Origin: Pedobacter sp. AK013
GTDB taxonomy: Bacteria > Bacteroidota > Bacteroidia > Sphingobacteriales > Sphingobacteriaceae
Direction: 5' to 3'
DNA length: 64,000 nucleotides
NCBI RefSeq assembly: GCF_014205835.1
Contig: NZ_JACHCQ010000019.1
Location: forward strand, 61,002 to 125,001
Shown: one piece after another, positions 18,745-27,230 of the stretch
How the letters are laid out: each line of letters begins with the position of its first letter
How positions within the stretch are numbered: position 1 is the stretch's first letter
Made by a program: the position numbers and the translations under genes
The notes under the pieces: generated by a model
What the model was told of the DNA's origin: nothing
Databases searched by the model: none
Seen by the model: the letters and a program-made list of their open reading frames with translations, nothing else

Positions 18745-19302
18745 TATAGTGGTTAGTCTATTTATTCTTTTGTAGGCTTAGTTTATAATGAATATCCAAA
18801 TATATAAATACTCTCGATTAAACCTTAAATCGGAGCACAAAAAAAAGAACAAAATTTCGATAATAAGTATAATTAAAACTACAAACAAAATTAAATTCTG
18901 CAAAACCTTATCCAACAGGACATTTTCCGTATTTACCAGCTACCTTCGTTTTAATTGTCAACGTGACAGATATTTGTTTAACGAATGAAACAATTGCTAG
19001 AAGCAGTGTGTTAATTTAGTTTAGTTAATGATAACAAGAGCGCAAGCGCGATGCTAGCGCTTTTGCTTTTTGTAATTATATATTAACTAATGTAAACTCG
19101 AGGTAAATAGACTCCTTACAGCACAATCTTTAAGCTCAGCAAATCTTCTATTTTCCAATTTCAATAGCAGGAGATCAAAAACTCATCAGGCCGAAAATCT
19201 TAACTTTTTTTGGAATATTCAATTTTTAGCTTTTACTTTGAAACACAAAGCACTTTATAAAACAAAAAAAAACTTCAATTACACTCCCTAATTAACAGAT
19301 AC
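18745..19302. other. Long intergenic region with hairpin at 19039-19072
   Basis: 558 AT-rich bases between divergent genes; no convincing protein gene. A GC-rich imperfect hairpin (AGCGCAAGCGC with GCGCTTTTGCT, 19039-19072) is followed by TTTTTG, like a plus-strand terminator, though no plus-strand gene precedes it. A small transcript ending here is possible. TTACTTTG at 19233-19240 (one mismatch to TAnnTTTG), with TTTTTTTGG about 20 bases before it, is a candidate promoter for the gene at 19303. Confidence 0.35.
18797..18804 (-). promoter_or_regulatory. Candidate -7 box for the Lrp gene
   Basis: TATATTTG on the minus strand, an exact TAnnTTTG match, lies 53 bases upstream of the ATG at 18744. 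Confidence 0.4.
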
Positions 19303-19806
19303 ATGGGCACCGAAGAACTAAAATTAAGAGTACGTTCCAAAATATATGTCTATACGATCATTATAGGGCTGGCCATAAGCGGATTAACTGCTTTCCCATT
19401 AGAAACAGAGATGTCTTATCTGGTTAAATACGGTACAATTTTACCAAGTAGTCTTCAAATCTGGATTGGAGCGATTTACCAGGCACTTAAAATCACCAAT
19501 CTACATTATCCATTTTTAAGTTATGGTACCGATTGGCTGGCTTTTGCACATATCATGTTGGCCGTACTTTTTATCGGCCCATTAAAAGATCCTGTCAAAA
19601 ACAAATGGGTAATCGAATTTGGCATCATCTGTTGTATCTCGATTATTCCATTGGCCCTAATTGCCGGAAACATCCGCCATATTCCGGTATTTTGGCAAAT
19701 GATAGACTGTTCTTTTGGTATTATCGGAATTATCCCACTGATACTATGCCGCATTAACATTAAAAAAATTGAAATATTAGAAGAGCATTATGGACTTTGT
19801 AGATAA
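19303..19806 (+). CDS. Four-helix membrane protein of unknown function
   Basis: 167 residues with four hydrophobic segments at about 15-33, 80-97, 107-125 and 132-152. The loop YPFLSYGTDWLAFAHIML and the final part IRHIPVFWQMIDCSFGIIG are distinctive, but I do not recognise a named family. Its last 17 bases overlap the start of the MpaB-type oxygenase gene, so the two are cotranscribed and translationally coupled; the protein may serve as membrane partner of that enzyme. Confidence 0.8.
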   Translation: MGTEELKLRVRSKIYVYTIIIGLAISGLTAFPLETEMSYLVKYGTILPSSLQIWIGAIYQALKITNLHYPFLSYGTDWLAFAHIMLAVLFIGPLKDPVKNKWVIEFGIICCISIIPLALIAGNIRHIPVFWQMIDCSFGIIGIIPLILCRINIKKIEILEEHYGLCR

Positions 19807-20545
19807 ACATTCCATTGTAAGGAAAATATGGGGTAATACAGACGTTATTCTTTTTATTTTTGCTGGCGCCGCAGCAGAATTTAGCCTGAATAAAGCTGTT
19901 GATTGGTTGTATTTTACTGGTAAATTACCTAAAGATCCACTGGGAAGATTGTTTTCTACTGTTGCCTATGCACAAAAAATCGTATTTTCTACTTTAACTG
20001 AAGCCAATGCAGCGATAGACCAGATTATGATGATCCATCAGCATGTTGAAGCTGGCAGAAGTACTAAAATTCCAGACTGGGCCTATAGAGATGTATTATT
20101 TATGCTGATTGACTATTCTATCCGTGCTTTCGAAGTGCTGGAAAGAAAACTCACTTTAACAGAAAAAGAGGAAATATTTACCACTTTCTATCAAGTTGGG
20201 TATCGCATGGGAATAAATGGACTTCCAATTAATTTTGTGGCCTGGCGAGTGATGCATGAGCAACAGCTACAGGAAAATTTAATTTATAGCTGTTTTTCCC
20301 ATGATCTTTTTGATCAGTATAAAAAACACCTGGGTGCTCTGAGATATTCATTAATGCGAAAAATACAAGCACTCATTGTTCCACTAAAAGTGAATGAATT
20401 GCTTAAACTAGGGGAAGGAAAACCAATTAAACCAATACTTACTTTATATAAAATAAGCAGAAAGTTCAAGTTGAACAAACCGCTAAGAAACTTGATTCTT
20501 CCCGCAGCATATAAGGTGCAGATTTTAGACCTCGAAGCTGTTTAA
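19790..20545 (+). CDS. MpaB/DUF2236-family oxygenase-like protein
   Basis: 251 residues. The pattern IFAGAAAEFSLNKAVD (about 22-37), then PLGRLFSTVAYAQKIVFST and a His pair in IMMIHQHVEAG, matches the haem-binding DUF2236 domain shared by rubber oxygenase Lcp and fungal MpaB. Further support is VAWRVMHEQQLQENLIYS. Family members are b-type haem oxygenases cleaving isoprenoid chains. The length is a little short. The coupled membrane protein upstream suggests action at the membrane. Substrate unknown. Confidence 0.72.
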   Translation: MDFVDKHSIVRKIWGNTDVILFIFAGAAAEFSLNKAVDWLYFTGKLPKDPLGRLFSTVAYAQKIVFSTLTEANAAIDQIMMIHQHVEAGRSTKIPDWAYRDVLFMLIDYSIRAFEVLERKLTLTEKEEIFTTFYQVGYRMGINGLPINFVAWRVMHEQQLQENLIYSCFSHDLFDQYKKHLGALRYSLMRKIQALIVPLKVNELLKLGEGKPIKPILTLYKISRKFKLNKPLRNLILPAAYKVQILDLEAV

Positions 20546-20560
20546 GTATAACGAGGCTGT

Positions 20561-20745
20561 ATCATTCGAATTGTCACATTGAGCTTGTCTAAACGCTCTA
20601 CCAAGACTTTAATTTAGTCTTTCGACAGACTACTATAGAAAGGTCGTTATTGCGGGAAACGAAGCAATCTTAAAGCGCACGCTAGTAGCGATCGTTGTAA
20701 GATTGCTTCGTTGGCTGAAAAAGCCTTCTCGCAATGACGACTACA
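20561..20745. repeat. Composite intergenic inverted repeats
   Basis: Two repeat types lie back to back between convergent genes. The first (about 20570-20632) contains TCACATTGAGCTTGTC and TTCGACAGAC. The second (about 20643-20742) is a long imperfect hairpin: GTCGTTATTGCGGGAAACGA and GAAGCAATCTTA on the left pair with TAAGATTGCTTCGTT and CGCAATGACGAC on the right. Both resemble dispersed intergenic repeats I recall from Bacteroidota. They separate the MpaB gene from the SusD end. Confidence 0.65.
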
Positions 20746-20750
20746 ACTTT

Positions 20751-22484
20751 CTATTTCCAGTCAAATGGCAAATACCAATTGGCTGGATCCATTAATTTTT
20801 GTCGGGCAAGGCTTGCATTAGGATTGCCTGCTTTTAACAGTTTTTGATAAATGCGATCGGCTAAAAAGGCAGGATTGTTCTGCCTGCGGGCAATACGTAC
20901 CAAATCTGGCCAACGGTTACCTTCAAAAGCGAGTTCTAATGCAGCTTCATCAATTAATTTACCTTCTAAACCAATCATGTCTGTCTGGTAACTCACATCG
21001 ATCGCATTTACTACAGCCCTACCTCTAATGCCGCAGTTACGGTACCAGGTACCCGAAACGTCGTTATTTTTTCTCGCATCAAAATAGTAAGGTGAAGTTT
21101 GCGGATAAGGCGTAATCATGGTATTTAATTCCGCTATCGAAACAGGTGCCTGTACGCCAGCCGTAAACGTGCCTACATAATAAGTATTTCTGATACCTGT
21201 GTTTAGTAACGCCCAACCTAATTTGGTCTGTCCATCTCTATTAGCTGCTTCAGAAAAACGGAGGTGTAATAAAGGTGCTCTATAAATCCCCCATTTACCG
21301 CCATTATCGGTTAGTTTGGTAATTTCATCGCCCATTGCAGAAGTATTGAATGATAATTTGCTTCTTGGATCGAATGGAACGCCTCCGTAAGTAATCTGGC
21401 TGTTCCAGAGATCTTTTACGGCCTGCGAGGGTTTAATCTGATAACTTTTTAACGGCGAACATAAATCAATCATTGGATTTACAGGCTTAAATGCAGTATT
21501 GTAAGGCATAGCCCAAAACCATTCCGAACTCCATGCACTTGATGTTGTTGGCAAGCCAAAAATAGCCCTCCAGCCAGCATCTAAACTATTGATTAAACTG
21601 GTAGGATCTTGCCCGCTTCTGCTAAATAAGATAGCTAAATTCGCATAGGCTGGATCTCCGGAGTTATTGATCTTGTAAAAATTAAACCTAAAGTTATCAT
21701 TCGCGTTATTGTTTTCGGCATTCATCAGCTTGGCATAATTTTCTGCCGCTTTAATGTAATTTCCTTTCCACAAATAAAGATCGCCTAACAGAAAGGCTTT
21801 AGAAGCAAACAATTTTTGGGTACTATTAGCATCAATGGTAACCAGCAGGGATGTTCCTGTTGGGTATGCATAAGCCTCCTTATATGGCAGACTCTCGTTA
21901 AAAGCAATTAATTTATCCAAGAGCTGGTCAAATGGTGTTTTTGGGTAATTGGCCAGGTTTTTTAAATCATCTACTGTTTCTATCGCATCGGTGATATAAG
22001 GTATGCTGCCATATTGAATGCCTAAATGCAGATAAATCCAGCTCCTTAATGTGGCAATATCTGAGTAGCGTTTGTTGTAATCATCAACACTCATCCGACG
22101 GTCATCGACCATCATTTTAAAGTTTTTGAGTACATCGTTACAATTCACAATTACCTGGTAATATGGCCTTGGATCTACGTATTGGTTGTTTTTCGTTTCA
22201 GTATGTGATGAAAGTTCCTGCAGGTCGGTACTTGATTTAGCGGTTACATCCATTAAATCGCCACGCAGCTCATTCTGCAGGATATACAGTTTTTCCAGTC
22301 CTAAAAACTGACCGTAAATACCAATCACTGCTGCATCTGCATCAGACACAGTTTTAAAAGCATTTACACTATCTAACTTATCTTCGGTTGGTACATCAAG
22401 CATCTTTTTGCAAGACCACGAACCTGCCGATAAAATACCCAACAATAAAAGGGAAGCAATTTTTTTATTTATGTTCATTTTCAT
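20751..22484 (-). CDS. SusD-family lipoprotein (distal pair of the FAS1 operon)
   Basis: 577 residues, lipobox SWSC (Cys about 25), then the SusD opening (KKMLDVPTEDKLDSVNAFKT). The TPR core and C-terminal motif AALELAFEGNRWPDLVRIARR are complete. It is the last gene of the seven-gene minus-strand run and lies 17 bases after its SusC. It should present ligand to that SusC at the cell surface. The ligand is unknown; no glycosidase, peptidase or esterase gene accompanies the locus. Confidence 0.92.
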   Translation of the reverse strand: MKMNINKKIASLLLLGILSAGSWSCKKMLDVPTEDKLDSVNAFKTVSDADAAVIGIYGQFLGLEKLYILQNELRGDLMDVTAKSSTDLQELSSHTETKNNQYVDPRPYYQVIVNCNDVLKNFKMMVDDRRMSVDDYNKRYSDIATLRSWIYLHLGIQYGSIPYITDAIETVDDLKNLANYPKTPFDQLLDKLIAFNESLPYKEAYAYPTGTSLLVTIDANSTQKLFASKAFLLGDLYLWKGNYIKAAENYAKLMNAENNNANDNFRFNFYKINNSGDPAYANLAILFSRSGQDPTSLINSLDAGWRAIFGLPTTSSAWSSEWFWAMPYNTAFKPVNPMIDLCSPLKSYQIKPSQAVKDLWNSQITYGGVPFDPRSKLSFNTSAMGDEITKLTDNGGKWGIYRAPLLHLRFSEAANRDGQTKLGWALLNTGIRNTYYVGTFTAGVQAPVSIAELNTMITPYPQTSPYYFDARKNNDVSGTWYRNCGIRGRAVVNAIDVSYQTDMIGLEGKLIDEAALELAFEGNRWPDLVRIARRQNNPAFLADRIYQKLLKAGNPNASLARQKLMDPANWYLPFDWK

Positions 22485-22501
22485 GAGTATATCTTTCTTA
22501 A

Positions 22502-25500
22502 TTATAATCCAACTCTAACACCCAGTTGAAACGACCTGAACTGTGGCTCAAGTGTGGTATCTACCCCCTGGCTAAATAAACTACCAGAGTTACTAAATTC
22601 TGGATCATAGCCTAAATAATTGGTTACAGTAAACAGGTTATTAGCCGTAGCATAAATTTTTGCGTACTTAATGGCTTTAAGCTTTAAGGGTACATTATAG
22701 GTTACGTTAACGGTTCTTAGACGTAAATAAGAACCATCCTCTATCCAGCGGTCAGAAAAACGGGCATTGCCTACCGGATCACCATAAGTAGCTTTTGGCA
22801 CCGACGTCACTTGTCCATCACCTTTCCATCTATTACTAATATTTGGTGTTTGGTTGTAATAAGTACTTCCAGATTCTAGCTGTGCCCTGGTATAATTATA
22901 AATGTCGTTACCGCTAACAAAAGTGATTAAAGCATCTAAGCTCCAGTTTTTGTAAGTGAAGGTATTATTTAGGCTTCCAAATAAATTAGGATTGGGATTG
23001 CCAATAACGGTGCGGTCGGCATCATCGATGATTTTATCGCCATTATTATCAATAAATCTAACATCACCTCCTGTAAATGGTACCAGTGCCCCAGAACTGT
23101 TGCGGCTAGATAATCCTGAGGCTACGGCCTCTGCATTGGTAGCAAAAACACCATTGGTTTTATAACCGTAAAACTGATTGGCCGACTGACCAACCTGACT
23201 GATATAGGCACCACCTGCATAACTGGTTATCACCGAATTTCCATCAGGTAAACTGGTAATTTTATTGGTTGATGTACCAATGGTTAAACCTGCATCCCAT
23301 TTTAATTTTTTGTTTAGAATCCGGCCATTTAAGGCTAAATCTAAACCATTTGTCTGCATGCCACCATTATTATTGATAAAAGAAGCTGTACCTGTAACTA
23401 CACTCAGCAATTGATAGCTTAACATATTTTTAGTGCTGTTTCTCCAGTAATCTAAACTGATGCTTAAACGCTCGTTAAAAAAGGAACCATCAATACCGGT
23501 ATTAAACTTGCGTACGGTTTCCCATTGTAGATTAGGGTTAGCAAAATTGCCTGTTACTATGCCCCTAATACCGAGTACGTTTTGAGAGGTGTAATATTTT
23601 CTTGCTGTATAATTCCCTACATCATCATTTCCAACCAAACCATAGCTCATTCTTAATTTCAGAAGGTCAACGCGGTGTAAATTCCGCATAAATTTCTCTG
23701 AAGAGATTATCCAGGCTGCACCAACTGCAGGTAAAACGGCATAACGGCTTCCATTAATCCTTAAACCATCATCAAAGTTTAAGAAACCCTGACCGGCTTT
23801 TGTACCAAAGCGCGAAGAACCATCAATAGCCATTGAGAAGTTAGCGAGGTACTTATCGGCGTAACTATAATTGGCAGACAGGTAATTGTTTAGGGTACGC
23901 CATTTCCCTATATCGCCACCAAATGTTCTAAAAGCCGCATTACTGTTCCCAATACTGATCAACTCATCTGTTGCAGAGTTAAAACCCAAAGCATAGTCCT
24001 GCTCGCTTTCGCTCTGCGAATAACGTGTACCTACAATTGCATGCAGTTTGTTGTATAAACCAAAAGATTGATCGTAAGTTAAGCGCAGATCGTTAAACAC
24101 ATTAAAAAATCTTCCTACCTGCGTACCTAAACGGCTATCGCCTACATAATTAGAAAGCGTATCATTGGTTACTCCTTTTCTCGGAATAAAAAGTGTTTCT
24201 TGTGTTTTATCGTAAGTTACACCGCTTAAGTTAGATAGTTTAAAGTTTTTATTGAAAGTAAAATCGAAGTTGATGTTACCGTAAAACCGATAAGCCTTTT
24301 TCAAATTTTGCCCCTTCTCTATTAAAGCCCTTGGATTACTCACCTGTAAGGTATCATAATCGGCTAAATTTGGCGAAACGGCCCCTGCCGAATTTATTTC
24401 ATTCCTGGCCATAAAAGGCGATTTAACCAAAGCTAAAAACAGCGGATTGGTTACCGGTGCAACTCCTTGGTCTTTTAAACGCTGCTCGGTGTAGGTAAAC
24501 GATAAACTGGTGCTTCCCTGTAGTTTTTTGGTCAGATTTAAATCGCTGTTAAAGCGTGTGCTGTATTTTAAATTATCAGTACTATCAATTACGCCCCTAT
24601 CTCTGGCATAAGCAGCAGAAAGTGCATATTTGGCAATGTTATCACCTCCGGTAACCTTTAAAAAATAGTTCTGATCGAAACTGCTTTTTAATACCTCTTT
24701 CTGCCAATTGGTTTCGTTATGGTATTTGAAATAATCGGGATTAGTTGAATTATCGTTCATATAAGGTTTTGCAGCAATAGCGCTATTGCTTAATCCCTGA
24801 CTTTTTAAGATATCAGAAAGATATAACCTGTAATCTGAAGCCAACATTACCGGTAAGTTTTTAGGCTTAAAATTGAAACCTGCATAACCAGAAAAATCGA
24901 TATTGGTGGCCAGATCGTGCGCACGGTTGGTGGTAATTAATACCACTCCGTTTGCCGCTTTTACGCCGTAAGTTGCTGCCGAAGCTGCATCTTTAATGAT
25001 ACTGATATTTTCAATATCTCTAACATCGATAAATTGAAGTGGATTGTTAACATGACCTTTAATGAGCGAAGTACCATAATTATTGGCATCGAAAATCATT
25101 CCATCAACCACATATAAAGGTTGTTTTGTAGCATACAAAGAGTTAAATCCCCTGATAAGCACATCAGCCCCTATTCCGGGTGTTCCGGAGCGCCTGGTAA
25201 CTTTAACCCCTGCAGCCCTGCCTTGTATGTAACTCATTACGCTTTCGGAGTTGTTTGCCCAGTTGCCCTGTAAACCAACATTACTAATGGCAGGTATTGC
25301 CCGTGCCTGGGAAATATTACCTGTTGGAGTAACCACCTCGTTATAAACCGAGGTAAATGATAAGGGGTAAAGTTTGGTTCTGATTTCTTTGTCTTTATAA
25401 ACGGGCAGCACCTTAGTTTGGAAACCATTACCAGAAATAATAATGCTGGCCTTGTAATCGGGTACCACCACAGTAAACCTTCCCTTTTCGTCGGTAATGG

Positions 25501-25762
25501 CGGCGTTAAATCCTGTAACTGTAATGTTAATGCCCACTAAAGGCTTATTGGTATTCCCATCGAGCACAACTCCCTTTATCTTTTCGCCCTTAACTGCACG
25601 GGCTTTTACTTTTATGGTAGTGGTATCTGTTTCGGTTTTCATCGAATCTACTTCCTGTGCCTGTGCCGCTAAGCCAAACACCAGTAAGCAAAGTATTGTG
25701 CCCCAAACTTTTTTTATCGTTGTAAAATTATACATAGTATTTTTTTTGAAAGCAAGATTCAT
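22502..25762 (-). CDS. SusC-family TonB-linked transporter (distal pair)
   Basis: Up to 1086 residues. ATG 25762 lies 2 bases after the preceding FAS1 stop; an internal ATG at 25735 gives the neater signal peptide (MYNFTTIKKVWGTILCLLVF, ending AAQAQ). A carboxypeptidase-regulatory-like domain (IKGVVLDGNTNKPLVGINI) follows, then the plug (LRGFNSLY-type region, YGVKAANGVVLITTNR) and the barrel. No STN domain is present. The usual VVVGYG TonB-box-like motif is replaced by VYNEVVTPTGNIS. Import of an unknown ligand with the next SusD. Confidence 0.92.
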   Translation of the reverse strand: MNLAFKKNTMYNFTTIKKVWGTILCLLVFGLAAQAQEVDSMKTETDTTTIKVKARAVKGEKIKGVVLDGNTNKPLVGINITVTGFNAAITDEKGRFTVVVPDYKASIIISGNGFQTKVLPVYKDKEIRTKLYPLSFTSVYNEVVTPTGNISQARAIPAISNVGLQGNWANNSESVMSYIQGRAAGVKVTRRSGTPGIGADVLIRGFNSLYATKQPLYVVDGMIFDANNYGTSLIKGHVNNPLQFIDVRDIENISIIKDAASAATYGVKAANGVVLITTNRAHDLATNIDFSGYAGFNFKPKNLPVMLASDYRLYLSDILKSQGLSNSAIAAKPYMNDNSTNPDYFKYHNETNWQKEVLKSSFDQNYFLKVTGGDNIAKYALSAAYARDRGVIDSTDNLKYSTRFNSDLNLTKKLQGSTSLSFTYTEQRLKDQGVAPVTNPLFLALVKSPFMARNEINSAGAVSPNLADYDTLQVSNPRALIEKGQNLKKAYRFYGNINFDFTFNKNFKLSNLSGVTYDKTQETLFIPRKGVTNDTLSNYVGDSRLGTQVGRFFNVFNDLRLTYDQSFGLYNKLHAIVGTRYSQSESEQDYALGFNSATDELISIGNSNAAFRTFGGDIGKWRTLNNYLSANYSYADKYLANFSMAIDGSSRFGTKAGQGFLNFDDGLRINGSRYAVLPAVGAAWIISSEKFMRNLHRVDLLKLRMSYGLVGNDDVGNYTARKYYTSQNVLGIRGIVTGNFANPNLQWETVRKFNTGIDGSFFNERLSISLDYWRNSTKNMLSYQLLSVVTGTASFINNNGGMQTNGLDLALNGRILNKKLKWDAGLTIGTSTNKITSLPDGNSVITSYAGGAYISQVGQSANQFYGYKTNGVFATNAEAVASGLSSRNSSGALVPFTGGDVRFIDNNGDKIIDDADRTVIGNPNPNLFGSLNNTFTYKNWSLDALITFVSGNDIYNYTRAQLESGSTYYNQTPNISNRWKGDGQVTSVPKATYGDPVGNARFSDRWIEDGSYLRLRTVNVTYNVPLKLKAIKYAKIYATANNLFTVTNYLGYDPEFSNSGSLFSQGVDTTLEPQFRSFQLGVRVGL

Positions 25763-25764
25763 AA

Positions 25765-27198
25765 TTAAGGTAAAACTGGTTCGAAGCGGAGATAATCCAA
25801 TATGAGTGTGCTTACATTTACACTCGTACTGTTTGCAGCGGTTAACCTCACCAGAAAATTGCCAAAGTCTGTTGGTGTATATTCGCCCAGGTAGACTTCG
25901 TTATAGGTTAAGGGATTTACCAAATGGGTATAAAACAAAGTATAACTTGCTGTAGTAGGATTAAAAAAGAAGTAACGCTGCGTAAATGCCGCCACCTGTG
26001 GATCGCCGGGTAAACCAGAAATGGCCCTTGCATACACTTTGTATTTTACCACGGGTAAATTGGCTTTGATATAGAACACACCAAATTCAGCATACTTATG
26101 GTCGTAAACTTCAATATCGTTAAAGGTTTTTCCTAAATTATCAAGTTTGGTACGGTATAAAATTGTTCGTGCAGCACTAAAGGATTGTGGTTTTTCGCCC
26201 TCAATTTTAAATTCTGGTACTTTATCTTTTAAACGGAAAGGTAACGCATTTACCACATGTACCATCCCATTACTGGCCCGGTAAGAACGGATAATATTGG
26301 CCTTATTGATCGGTACTTTCACCCCTTTTAAAGAAATGAGGGTATCTGGCAACTTTTCAACCGGATAAACTCCTTTTACGGTTAAATCTTTAACCAGAAA
26401 GAAGGAAGCATTTAAATTCGGGTTTATACTTGGGTAATAGGTTGAAAGTTTTGACGATTCTGCTGTAAAAGCGGCATCTTGCAATATAAAATAAGTGTAT
26501 TGCTGACTTTCGTCTCTCAGATCGGCTACATTTACCCAATAAGTATTTCTGGATACCATGGGTGGGTTAGGTGCAAAAATGGGATTACCTAAATTGTTAT
26601 AACCAATAATAGTGGCGTTTGCAGTATCGATAACGGTAATCGATAGATTATTAATGTAGTTCTTTTGCAACGCGCCATCCGTGCTGGAGAGCATATAATC
26701 CCAAATATTCTGTTTGGTTGGAACTGCCTGATCTACGGTATACAATACCCCATTTTTCACAAACTGGCCAGCGTCGGTTACACTACCTTCTTCAAATTTA
26801 GTGCTGGTAAAAACACCAAACTTATTATTAAGCAATTTTAACCTGGTGGTATCGCCTATTTTGTTTAAGGGATAAGTAGATAATGCAATGTGGTTGGCAA
26901 CAAAATCTTTCAATTTTGCGGGATCAGAAACAATTGCAGCATCTAAATTGGCTAAAGCCTGATTGGTTGGGGCCCAAACCGTATAATTTTGCGCACCTGC
27001 AAGCACCTTATCATAACCGGTTGTTTTAACATAACCGTTAAAAATGCTTACGTTGGCCTGAGCATCAAGCTTTTGCGCAAGATCTAAGCTGTTATCTACA
27101 TTGGTAAGCTCGTTATGCAGTTCCAGGTTATCTTTACAGGAATATAAAACTGTGCAGATACTGAGCAGGGCAACATATATTATATATTTTCTAGTCAT
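25765..27198 (-). CDS. FAS1 (fasciclin) domain lipoprotein
   Basis: 477 residues, lipobox LYSC (Cys about 21). One FAS1 domain at about residues 35-165: AQNYTVWAPTNQALANL is the H1 motif, and VKNGVLYTVDQAVPTKQNIWD the H2-like end. A second region ending GMVHVVNALPFRLKD looks like a degenerate FAS1, followed by a beta-rich C-terminal domain. FAS1 domains mediate adhesion or ligand binding. It is 32 bases after the previous FAS1 gene and 2 bases before susC, so it is probably a surface accessory protein of the SusCD complex. Confidence 0.85.
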   Translation of the reverse strand: MTRKYIIYVALLSICTVLYSCKDNLELHNELTNVDNSLDLAQKLDAQANVSIFNGYVKTTGYDKVLAGAQNYTVWAPTNQALANLDAAIVSDPAKLKDFVANHIALSTYPLNKIGDTTRLKLLNNKFGVFTSTKFEEGSVTDAGQFVKNGVLYTVDQAVPTKQNIWDYMLSSTDGALQKNYINNLSITVIDTANATIIGYNNLGNPIFAPNPPMVSRNTYWVNVADLRDESQQYTYFILQDAAFTAESSKLSTYYPSINPNLNASFFLVKDLTVKGVYPVEKLPDTLISLKGVKVPINKANIIRSYRASNGMVHVVNALPFRLKDKVPEFKIEGEKPQSFSAARTILYRTKLDNLGKTFNDIEVYDHKYAEFGVFYIKANLPVVKYKVYARAISGLPGDPQVAAFTQRYFFFNPTTASYTLFYTHLVNPLTYNEVYLGEYTPTDFGNFLVRLTAANSTSVNVSTLILDYLRFEPVLP

Positions 27199-27230
27199 TA
27201 TTTATATTATTAGTTCTATGGCTCAATTGA

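Noticed and set aside
18788..18988. 66-codon plus-strand open frame upstream of the Lrp gene
   Set aside because: Low-complexity Lys/Ile/Asn composition from AT-rich DNA, no ribosome-binding site, overlaps the likely Lrp promoter.
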